NCBI RefSeq assembly: GCF_002217475.1
Contig: NZ_MUHH01000042.1
Coordinates: 1-64,000 of the forward strand
Length of the DNA: 64,000 bases
Direction of reading: 5' to 3'
Origin: Flavobacterium tructae
GTDB lineage: Bacteria; Bacteroidota; Bacteroidia; Flavobacteriales; Flavobacteriaceae
Shown: positions 34,658 through 41,571 of the stretch, in pieces
How the letters are laid out: every line of letters begins with the position of its first letter
How positions within the stretch are numbered: the stretch's first letter is position 1
The notes under the pieces: generated by a model
Seen by the model: the letters and a program-made list of their open reading frames with translations, nothing else
What the model was told of the DNA's origin: nothing
Database searches by the model: none
Program-made: the position numbers and the translations under genes

Positions 34658-35422
34658 TTAAATTGTAATTTCTAAATTATCATAAGCCAGAAAAACATTT
34701 TCGGGCAATTGTTTTTGCACTTCTTCATGAAAGCCTAAAACGTGACTAATATGCGTTAAATAAGCAACTTCAGGTTTCACTAAATCGATAAAATCCAATG
34801 CTTCCTGTAAATTAAAGTGCGTATCGTGTGGTTCTACACGCAAAGCATTTACAACCAGCACCTTCAAATTTTTAAGTTTTTCAACCTCCGCTGCATCAAC
34901 CGTTTTCACATCCGTCAAATAAGCAAAATCATCAATACGATATCCAAAAACCTGCAAGTCACCGTGCATGACATTAATTGGAATTGCCGTTTTATCGCCA
35001 ACGGCAAAAGGCACGTCATTCACTACCTCAATCGTTTTAACGCTGGGTGCACCCGGGTACTTGTTTACAGTTTCAAAAACATAATCAAAACGACGTTTTA
35101 AATTGTCGATTACACGCTGATGTGCGTACACAGGAATCTCGCCCTGTCTGAAATTATAAGGGCGAATATCATCTAAACCGGCCGTATGATCAGCATGTTC
35201 GTGTGTAAATAAAATAGCATCGAGCTTTCGGCAGCCACAGGAAAGCATCTGTTGTCTGAAATCAGGACCACAATCGATCACATACGAATGATCGTCCCAT
35301 GTAATCCAAATAGAAACACGAAGTCTTTTATCCTTAGCATCAGTGCTTTTACAAACAGGATGATCCACTCCGATTATCGGAATGCCTTGAGAAGTACCAG
35401 TACCTAAAAAATATACCTTCAA
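34658..35422 (-). CDS. MBL-fold metallohydrolase, PhnP-like
   Basis: A 254-residue metallo-beta-lactamase-fold phosphodiesterase-like enzyme. The metal motif HEHADHTAGLDD is present, as are the N-terminal FLGTGTSQGIPIIG and THISHVLGFH near the end. It is closest to the PhnP/lipoate-related cyclic phosphodiesterase group; the substrate is unknown. It has no ATG: translation begins at TTG 35422 (LKVYFLGTGTSQG), the only start after an in-frame stop just upstream. A TATTTTTG -7 element at 35441-35448 gives a leader of about 12 bases, supporting this TTG. It heads a minus-strand group with the next two genes. Confidence 0.88.
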   Translation of the reverse strand: MKVYFLGTGTSQGIPIIGVDHPVCKSTDAKDKRLRVSIWITWDDHSYVIDCGPDFRQQMLSCGCRKLDAILFTHEHADHTAGLDDIRPYNFRQGEIPVYAHQRVIDNLKRRFDYVFETVNKYPGAPSVKTIEVVNDVPFAVGDKTAIPINVMHGDLQVFGYRIDDFAYLTDVKTVDAAEVEKLKNLKVLVVNALRVEPHDTHFNLQEALDFIDLVKPEVAYLTHISHVLGFHEEVQKQLPENVFLAYDNLEITI

Positions 35423-35440
35423 TTGAACTTAATTTTTTTA

Positions 35441-35448
35441 CAAAAATA
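35441..35448 (-). promoter_or_regulatory. -7 element for the MBL-fold hydrolase gene
   Basis: TATTTTTG on the minus strand, 18 bases before the TTG start. Confidence 0.5.
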
Positions 35449-35482
35449 GGATTATTTCTCTTTCATTAGAAGGCTAATTTAC

Positions 35483-35490
35483 TAACTTTG
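35483..35490 (+). promoter_or_regulatory. -7 element for the 486-aa conserved gene
   Basis: TAACTTTG, 22 bases before ATG 35513. With the minus-strand element at 35441 it makes a compact divergent promoter. Confidence 0.5.
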
Positions 35491-35512
35491 TAACAAATCT
35501 ATTTAAAATAAA

Positions 35513-36973
35513 ATGGGTACAGAAATAAAACTCAAAGGTGACAGGGTCATCGAACAGATTCCTTCTATAAAAGACAAAGCATTACGCATTAATTTAAACG
35601 AGAATATTTACGGAACATTTGCTGAAATAGGCGCCGGGCAAGAAACAGTAAGGCATTTTTTCAGATCCGGAGGTTCATCGGGAACAATTGCAAAAGCAAT
35701 GTCTGCCTATGACAAAGATTTTAGTGATGCCGTTTATGGAGCTGAAAACGATGGACGTTATGTAACTGAGGAACGGTTAAAAAAAATGCTTACCCATGAA
35801 GGGCAAATCATCGAAGAACGACTAAGCAGAGAAAAACATCCAACAAAGCTTTTCTTTAGTTATGCCAACACTGTTGCTACCATAGATTTCGCTAAACAAT
35901 TTAAAGGTCATGGCTGGGTAGGAATCCGCTATCAAATTGAACCGGATGAAGCATATAACGAAATTATTCTACACATTCGTTTTAAAGAAACTGATGCCAG
36001 ACTACAACAGGAAACACTTGGAATCTTAGGAGTTAACCTAATTTATGGTGCTTTTTACAAATACAACGATCCAAAACGATTACTTCGTTATTTATACGAT
36101 CACTTAGACAAAGACCAGCTCGAAATCGACACCATTAACTTCTCAGGGCCTCGTTTTGCTCATGTTGACAATCGTTTAATGAGTTTACAGTTGGTTAAAA
36201 ACGGAATGACTGATGCCGTAATGTTCAATCCGGAAGGAAAAAACATATTACCGGCTGCTATTTTATACAAAAAAAATCTTCTTGCTTTAAGAGGAAGTTT
36301 CCGTCCGGTTACAAAAGTAAACATGGACATGTATGAGAAGTCACTTAAAATGTTTTTGGAAGAAAACAAAGTAGAAAAAGACAATACATTGGTTATTTTC
36401 GAAATTACACTTTCTAACTTACGTTCTGATGGTGAAATTGACGAGCGTGACTTTATGGACAGAGCCGAATTACTTTGCTCTTTGGGTCAAACTGTAATGA
36501 TTTCAAATTTCCAGGAATATTATAAGGTAGTAGAATATTTTGCCAATTATACCAAAGCCCGTATGGGATTGGCAATGGGTGTAAACAATTTAGTAGATAT
36601 TTTTGATGAGAAATATTACCGTCATTTAAGCGGTGGAATATTAGAAGCTTTTGGAAAACTATTCTACAGAGACATGAAAGTTTTCTTGTATCCGATGTTA
36701 GACGAAAATGGCGTTCTAATGAACTCAAACAACTTAAAAGTACATCCAAGAATGAAAGAATTGTACAAATTCTTTAAATTCAACGGAAAAGTAATTGATA
36801 TCGCAGATTATGATCCGCATAACTTAGAAGTTTTCTCTCGTGAGGTACTAAAAATGATCAATCAGGGAAAAACGGGATGGGAACACATGCTTCCAACTGG
36901 TATTGCCGAAATCATAAAAGAACATCATCTTTTTGGGTACCATCCGCAGAAAGAACTGGAGCAAAATACTTAA
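35513..36973 (+). CDS. Conserved protein of unknown function, 486 aa
   Basis: A 486-residue soluble protein without signal peptide or membrane helix. It has long charged, well-conserved-looking stretches: NLNENIYGTFAEIGAGQETVRHFFRSGG at the start, then KLFFSYANTVATIDF and KGHGWVGIRY. Near the end it reads MKVFLYPMLDENG followed by MNSNNLKVHPRMKEL and TGWEHMLPTGIAEI. The GTFAEIGAGQE segment looks like a nucleotide-binding-type Gly loop, but I cannot assign a family. It is monocistronic with a clear promoter and a strong terminator. Confidence is high for the gene and low for any function. Confidence 0.85.
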   Translation: MGTEIKLKGDRVIEQIPSIKDKALRINLNENIYGTFAEIGAGQETVRHFFRSGGSSGTIAKAMSAYDKDFSDAVYGAENDGRYVTEERLKKMLTHEGQIIEERLSREKHPTKLFFSYANTVATIDFAKQFKGHGWVGIRYQIEPDEAYNEIILHIRFKETDARLQQETLGILGVNLIYGAFYKYNDPKRLLRYLYDHLDKDQLEIDTINFSGPRFAHVDNRLMSLQLVKNGMTDAVMFNPEGKNILPAAILYKKNLLALRGSFRPVTKVNMDMYEKSLKMFLEENKVEKDNTLVIFEITLSNLRSDGEIDERDFMDRAELLCSLGQTVMISNFQEYYKVVEYFANYTKARMGLAMGVNNLVDIFDEKYYRHLSGGILEAFGKLFYRDMKVFLYPMLDENGVLMNSNNLKVHPRMKELYKFFKFNGKVIDIADYDPHNLEVFSREVLKMINQGKTGWEHMLPTGIAEIIKEHHLFGYHPQKELEQNT

Positions 36974-36974
36974 T

Positions 36975-37005
36975 AAAAAAAGTCCCGATAAAGGGACTTT
37001 TTTTT
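36975..37005 (+). terminator. Intrinsic terminator
   Basis: AAAAAAAGTCCC and GGGACTTTTTTTT around the loop GATAAA, two bases after the stop codon. Confidence 0.92.
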
Positions 37006-37047
37006 GTTTCAAGTTTTCTTTGTTTCAGGTTTTGGTCCGAACAAAAT

Positions 37048-37175
37048 TTTACCGCAAAGCACGCTAAAAATAACATAAGTGTTGCGTATAAAATAAAAAA
37101 ACAAAGTTCGCAAAGTTTATTCAATATGAAGCTTTGGAACTTTGCGTATAAAGACTTAACGTGCTTTGCGGTAAA
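37048..37175. repeat. Nested inverted repeat of the CGCAAAG family
   Basis: Outer arms: TTTACCGCAAAGCACG (37048-37063) against CGTGCTTTGCGGTAAA (37160-37175). Inner arms: CAAAGTTCGCAAAG (37102-37115) against CTTTGGAACTTTG (37132-37144). It shares its words with the hairpin at 17474-17525. Confidence 0.7.
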
Positions 37176-37255
37176 GAATTCTAAACTAAGATTTCAAACT
37201 CAAACTTGAAACTTGAAACTTTAAACCTGAAACTTTAAACCTAAAACAAAAAAAC

Positions 37256-37708
37256 TTACTTCAAAATCTGTGCAGCGTGTTCTTTCGTTTTTACTTTTTC
37301 GATTACCTCGTCGATAATTCCGTTTTCATCTATAACAAAAGTGGTTCTGTGGATTCCGTCATACTCTTTTCCCATAAACTTCTTAGGCCCCCAAACCCCA
37401 AACGCATTAATTACAGATTTATCTTCGTCTGCCAATAACGGAAAAGGAAACTCGTACTTATCTTTAAATTTTAACTGTGCTTTCTGGCTGTCAGCACTAA
37501 CACCCAGAAGTTCGTAATTATTCGCTTTAAAACGCTCAAAATTATCCCTTAAATCACAAGCCTCAGCTGTACATCCCGGAGTACTTGCCTTTGGATAAAA
37601 GAAAACGACCAATTTCTTTCCGGCATAATCTGCCAGTTTATGCGCCTTCCCATCCTGATCTACTCCTGAGAAATTTGGTGCCTTATCGCCTTTTTGTAAT
37701 GTTACCAT
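37256..37708 (-). CDS. bcp: Thioredoxin-dependent thiol peroxidase (Bcp/PrxQ)
   Basis: A 150-residue peroxiredoxin that reduces hydrogen peroxide and organic peroxides using thioredoxin. The peroxidatic Cys46 lies in PKASTPGCTAEACDLRD with Thr43 in its usual place, and Cys51 five residues later is the resolving cysteine of the atypical 2-Cys Bcp type. GDKAPNFSGVDQDG and a C-terminal TFVIDENGIIDEV complete the family pattern. It starts at ATG 37706-37708. Octamer-repeat DNA begins five bases upstream of the start. Confidence 0.95.
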   Translation of the reverse strand: MVTLQKGDKAPNFSGVDQDGKAHKLADYAGKKLVVFFYPKASTPGCTAEACDLRDNFERFKANNYELLGVSADSQKAQLKFKDKYEFPFPLLADEDKSVINAFGVWGPKKFMGKEYDGIHRTTFVIDENGIIDEVIEKVKTKEHAAQILK

Positions 37709-37712
37709 TTAT

Positions 37713-37760
37713 TTAGATTATTAGATTGTTAGACTTCTTAGATTATTCGATTAATTAGAT
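37713..37760. repeat. Tandem octamer tract upstream of bcp
   Basis: TTAGATTA, TTAGATTG, TTAGACTT, CTTAGATT, ATTCGATT and AATTAGAT are consecutive: six octamers in one phase, with drifting sequence. Confidence 0.65.
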
Positions 37761-37878
37761 TGCAACTTAAAAATAATTCATTCCCCATAATCAACCATTC
37801 ACCTATAACATTTTACAATGTACATTTTACAATTCACAATTAAAATAATACTATTTTTACGGGATTAAATTTACGGAA

Positions 37879-38535
37879 ATGAATAAAGAAGCTCGAGTAA
37901 CATTTGTTATAAATACGTTAAAAGAACTCTACCCTACTATACCTGTACCATTAGACCACAAAGATCCCTACACGTTATTAATTGCAGTTTTACTTTCGGC
38001 ACAATGCACTGACGTTCGTGTAAACCAAATTACTCCTATACTTTTCGCAAAAGCAGATAATCCTTATGACATGATTAAAATGTCGGTTGACGAAATTAAA
38101 GAAATTATTCGTCCTTGCGGTTTATCCCCAATGAAATCTAAAGGAATTCATGGATTATCACATATTCTGATCGACAAACACAATGGTGAAGTCCCTCAAG
38201 ATTTTGAAGCTTTGGAAGCTTTGCCGGCAGTTGGACATAAAACAGCAAGTGTCGTAATGTCACAGGCTTTTGGTGTTCCTGCCTTTCCGGTTGACACTCA
38301 CATTCACCGATTAATGTACCGATGGAATCTTTCGAACGGAAAAAATGTAGTGCAAACGGAAAAAGATGCTAAAAGATTATTTCCTAAAGAATTATGGAAT
38401 GACCTGCACCTACAGATTATCTGGTACGGACGTGAATATTCCCCGGCAAGAGGATGGGATTTAGAAAAAGATATTATCACCAGAACTGTTGGTAAAAAAT
38501 CGATATTAGAAGAAGCTGCTAAAAAGAAAGTTTAG
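37879..38535 (+). CDS. nth: Endonuclease III family DNA glycosylase without the Fe-S cluster
   Basis: 218-residue base-excision enzyme for oxidised pyrimidines. The HhH motif LPAVGHKTASVV carries the catalytic Lys121, and Asp139 sits in PVDTHIHR. The C-terminus, where E. coli Nth has four Cys ligands for a [4Fe-4S] cluster, reads WYGREYSPARGWDLEKDIIT and contains no cysteine. It should therefore fold without the cluster. The last codons overlap an intrinsic terminator. The start at ATG 37879 is unambiguous. Confidence 0.93.
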   Translation: MNKEARVTFVINTLKELYPTIPVPLDHKDPYTLLIAVLLSAQCTDVRVNQITPILFAKADNPYDMIKMSVDEIKEIIRPCGLSPMKSKGIHGLSHILIDKHNGEVPQDFEALEALPAVGHKTASVVMSQAFGVPAFPVDTHIHRLMYRWNLSNGKNVVQTEKDAKRLFPKELWNDLHLQIIWYGREYSPARGWDLEKDIITRTVGKKSILEEAAKKKV

Positions 38536-38548
38536 CAGCTTCTTTTTT
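38511..38548 (+). terminator. Intrinsic terminator overlapping the nth 3' end
   Basis: AGAAGCTGCTAAA (38511-38523) pairs with TTTAGCAGCTTCT (38531-38543), followed by T. The stop codon at 38533-38535 is inside the hairpin. Confidence 0.85.
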
Positions 38549-38552
38549 ATTT

Positions 38553-39617
38553 TTACATGCTTCCTTTAAGAGCATTGTATTCTTTTGTCATATTCAACGA
38601 TCTGTAAATACCTAAGAGTGATTTTACAGCATTTTCATTTTTAGGCTCAATCACAAGTGCTTTTTTAAGATACGGAATAGCACTTTTTACCACCTCGTCC
38701 TTCTGAGCATCCAATTTATCAAATTGTTTCATTTCATTAGCACTGGTACCCAATGATGACATCTGATCCTGAATTTCTTTTCTAAACTGCACTTTAACAT
38801 AAGCCAGATTTAAGCAACAGGTAAGGCAATCCTGATTCACTTTTAATCCATCTTCATAGTATTTCTCCGCATTTCGAAAATCATTTCTCTCCAGGTAAGA
38901 AAAGCCTAAAGAAACCAGAATCTCTTCTTTCTTAGAAGGCGGATTAAAATTTCTTGGTTTTTCATATAAACCTTCATTAATACTAGATTCTCTTGCACTC
39001 ATCGAAATAAATACTTCTTCTTGCTTTGTTTTTTTATTTGTAGCATAAAAAACCATCCCTTTTCCGGAATAGTTTATTTTTTTTAGCTCCTCAAAATATT
39101 TTATGGCAGCGTTGTAATCCTTACCTGCTAACGAAGAAGAGGCCGCATTGAACAAGTTTAGGGTGTCTTTTTTATCAAACAAATACACTTCATAACTCTT
39201 ATCGGCACTTTCTTTAAATTTTCCAATTTTATAATCATTGTACGCACCATCGACCAATTTTGACTTCATTTCTTTCAAAGCAGAACTCGCTTTAAAAGCA
39301 TACTTATAATTTCGGGATTCATTTTCATACAATAATACATCCTGATAAGCTGCTGATGCCAATGCAAAATTACTTGCAGCATCGACATTTTTAGTTGCAA
39401 GATCCTTATAAACATTACCTTTTGTAAAAAAATAATCCGTCTTTACCTCGTCCGGTGCATTTAATATCTGATATTCTATTTTTTTTAAAACGGCTAATGC
39501 TTCCTGGTTTTTCCCTTTAGCATAATAAGATTGTGCCACTTTTAATTCTTCTTTTTGAGCAAACGCTCCAATACTTATCATCAGGAATAATGATACTATT
39601 TTTAGGTTCTTTTTCAT
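38553..39617 (-). CDS. Secreted TPR-repeat protein
   Basis: 354 residues with a signal peptide (1-20, IGAFAQ) and several TPR-like helix pairs, for example AQSYYAKGKNQEALAVLKKI, KDYNAAIKYFEELKKINY and NDFRNAEKYYEDGLKVNQ. A small Cys cluster, CLTCC, occurs near residue 268. It is probably periplasmic and mediates protein-protein contacts; the partner is unknown. The gene is followed closely by the nth terminator on the opposite strand. It starts at ATG 39615-39617. Confidence 0.83.
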   Translation of the reverse strand: MKKNLKIVSLFLMISIGAFAQKEELKVAQSYYAKGKNQEALAVLKKIEYQILNAPDEVKTDYFFTKGNVYKDLATKNVDAASNFALASAAYQDVLLYENESRNYKYAFKASSALKEMKSKLVDGAYNDYKIGKFKESADKSYEVYLFDKKDTLNLFNAASSSLAGKDYNAAIKYFEELKKINYSGKGMVFYATNKKTKQEEVFISMSARESSINEGLYEKPRNFNPPSKKEEILVSLGFSYLERNDFRNAEKYYEDGLKVNQDCLTCCLNLAYVKVQFRKEIQDQMSSLGTSANEMKQFDKLDAQKDEVVKSAIPYLKKALVIEPKNENAVKSLLGIYRSLNMTKEYNALKGSM

Positions 39618-40181
39618 TTTCGGTTTGGTTTAGTTGTTTAAAAGATTTTAGGGTAATCCAAAATGAGGCACTATCAAGAACATCCAAACGAAAGCAGTAA
39701 AGATTATTACAACATCCGTTTAAATACCTGACAAGAACTCATCATTCTTGCTATTCTTTACAAAATACCAGGAGAAACAACAAACGAAACAAAGTGTGGG
39801 TAGTTTTTCTTCATCAATTTTTTGGTTTTTGGTTAGACTTATAAAAGAATCCTCTTAAATAAACTTTTCTATATATTGAAAGGTTTTTAATACACAAATC
39901 ATCTATATAGAGCAAATTTATTGAATAAAAATCCGCTTTTTAACTATAATAAAGCTAAATATAAAATAAATAAATGAAAATCAAACAAAACATAGAAATT
40001 TAACAAATTGCCTATCCAAAATCTGAAGACTTCTTTTTACATCAATCAGAAGACACTAGCCAAAATACAAAGCTTTCCAACCTGAATATCTGACTCTTAG
40101 CATAAGTTAGGTTTTGTAAAAAATTACTGATTTTAAACGCAAAAGAATTCTTCCAATTCTTTGCCGCGGACCAACTGAAGC
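39618..40181. other. AT-rich spacer without a convincing gene
   Basis: About 560 bases upstream of the TPR gene. The minus-strand 77-codon frame at 40042-40275 has a random composition and overlaps a terminator, so I do not accept it. No tRNA-like or recognisable RNA structure was seen. Confidence 0.4.
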
Positions 40182-40223
40182 AAAAAAAAAACTCACTACC
40201 TGCCTTTACATGCAAATAGTGAG
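40182..40223 (-). terminator. Terminator of the sigma factor operon
   Basis: CTCACTA (40192-40198) pairs with TAGTGAG (40217-40223). On the minus strand the stem is followed by ten T (40182-40191). It lies about 70 bases after the 47-aa ORF. Confidence 0.8.
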
Positions 40224-40289
40224 CTTTCAACCAGAACGACCATCTGGTTTTTCTTTCGAAACAAACATCCGACAAATGTAGTGGGCTGT

Positions 40290-40433
40290 TTAATTAGCTA
40301 TAATTTCAAAACTCTTATCTTCAATTTTCACAACTTTCAAGGCTTGTGAATAACTAAGTAAAAAAGAAATAACTTCTTTTTTGGGTTTTAAATCTTTAGA
40401 AGCTAATGCTTTTTTAGAGTAAATTTTCGCCAT
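40290..40433 (-). CDS. Small basic protein downstream of the sigma factor, 47 aa
   Basis: A short frame from ATG 40431-40433 to TAA 40290-40292. The peptide starts MAKIYSKKALASKDLKPKKE, continues with an amphipathic helix VISFLLSYSQALKVV and ends IEDKSFEIIAN; it has coding-like composition. It begins 50 bases after the sigma-factor stop and is followed by a canonical terminator, so it lies in the same transcript. It is not an anti-sigma factor of any kind I recognise, lacking a membrane helix and zinc motif. Function unknown. Confidence 0.6.
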   Translation of the reverse strand: MAKIYSKKALASKDLKPKKEVISFLLSYSQALKVVKIEDKSFEIIAN

Positions 40434-40483
40434 ACCATCAAAACGTTTTATACTAGTACAACGAAGCAATACCTTAATTAGTA

Positions 40484-41068
40484 TTAGTTGGTTAAAATAA
40501 TTTGATGTTTATCAATTATTTTTCTCAAATTCATCAAAGCATATCGCATTCTTCCTAATGCTGTATTGATACTCACATCTGTAAGCTCTGAAATTTCCTT
40601 AAAACTCATGTCCTGATACATACGCATCACCAATACCTCTTTCTGATCTTCAGGCAACTCTTCGATGATTCTTTTTAAATCAACCTCGACCTGATCAAAA
40701 ATCATTTTATTCTCAATAGTCAAAGAATCATCAGACATGACAGAGAATATCGAAAACTCTTCTGTTTCTCTGTACATTGGCATCTTTTTGGTTTTACGAA
40801 AGTGATCCACAATCAGATTATGGGAAATACGCATCACCCAAGGCAGAAATTTACCTTCTTCATTATAGGAATTACTTTTTAAGGTTTTGATTACCTTAAT
40901 GAAAGTGTCTTGAAAAATATCATTTGAAATATCTCTATCCGCAATCTTTGAATATATAAATCCATATATCTTAGACTCGTGCCTTTTAATTAATGTTGCA
41001 AGGGCATTTTCGTTGCCTTCAACATAATTTTTTACCAATAGAGCGTCAGGAATATGCACATCAGCCAT
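40484..41068 (-). CDS. ECF-type RNA polymerase sigma factor
   Basis: A 194-residue sigma-70 family protein with regions 2 and 4. Region 2 is visible in DISNDIFQDTFIKVIKTLKS and LPWVMRISHNLIVDHFRK, and region 4 in LPEDQKEVLVMRMYQDMSFK and SINTALGRMRYALMNLRK. There is no anti-sigma gene beside it; the only co-transcribed partner is the 47-aa ORF. It starts at ATG 41066-41068. A -33/-7 promoter with correct spacing lies about 100 bases upstream. Confidence 0.92.
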   Translation of the reverse strand: MADVHIPDALLVKNYVEGNENALATLIKRHESKIYGFIYSKIADRDISNDIFQDTFIKVIKTLKSNSYNEEGKFLPWVMRISHNLIVDHFRKTKKMPMYRETEEFSIFSVMSDDSLTIENKMIFDQVEVDLKRIIEELPEDQKEVLVMRMYQDMSFKEISELTDVSINTALGRMRYALMNLRKIIDKHQIILTN

Positions 41069-41175
41069 AATACTACTTTTTTAGTTTCTATTTAAAATTT
41101 GGAGTAATTTTATAAAAAGTAGTTTTATTTTATAGGCGTGGCTTTTGAGTTATGGACTAGTGTTAATATTTTGAT

Positions 41176-41208
41176 CAAATTTAACAAATTAATATTTTAA
41201 AAAGCAAA
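41176..41208 (-). promoter_or_regulatory. Promoter of the sigma factor operon
   Basis: On the minus strand TTTG (41205-41208), a 21-base spacer and TAAATTTG (41176-41183) match the Bacteroidota -33/-7 consensus. Confidence 0.5.
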
Positions 41209-41545
41209 CAAAAAGACGAATAATTAACAATAAATTGTTAATTATTGCAGGACACATTTCATTTTTGTCTCCTTTCAGATCAAGCCAAACCCAATTCGAC
41301 ACTCTTTTAACATGAAAAAGCACAATTAAAAAACAGAAAAGCGAGCACTTGTGCAACCTTAAAACGGTTTGTCTGTTTTTTAATTTAGAATAAGAATTTG
41401 ATCTGCTATCTTTTCTCCAACTTATATTCATTATTTTTCTCACACTAATCTGATCGCTTTTAACTCTTAATCTATCCAATCACTAAATCACAATTCTGTT
41501 AGAATTTGGAACAATCTGATTAACAAAATTGAAATCAAAATTGAT

Positions 41546-41553
41546 TACTTTTG
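41546..41553 (+). promoter_or_regulatory. -7 element for uvrA
   Basis: TACTTTTG. Transcription would start near 41560, which excludes the TTG at 41560 and supports ATG 41572 as the uvrA start. Confidence 0.5.
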
Positions 41554-41571
41554 TAGAAATTGACTTTTTTT

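Larger units (their letters stand above)
41069..41571. other. Divergent spacer between the sigma factor and uvrA
   Basis: 503 bases carrying the sigma promoter (41176-41208, minus) and the uvrA -7 element (41546-41553, plus). The 96-codon minus frame at 41189-41479 has an unlikely composition and would overlap the sigma promoter, so it is not called. Long leaders on both sides leave room for regulation. Confidence 0.45.

Noticed and set aside
40042-40275. 77-codon minus-strand ORF
   Set aside because: Random composition, overlaps the intrinsic terminator at 40182-40223; no promoter or neighbour logic.
39618-40289. Small RNA on the plus strand ending at the AACCAGA/TCTGGTT hairpin near 40230-40252
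   Set aside because: No plus-strand promoter was found upstream, and the adjacent terminator is oriented for the minus-strand operon.
41189-41479. 96-codon minus-strand ORF upstream of the sigma factor
   Set aside because: Unlikely composition and it overlaps the sigma promoter region.
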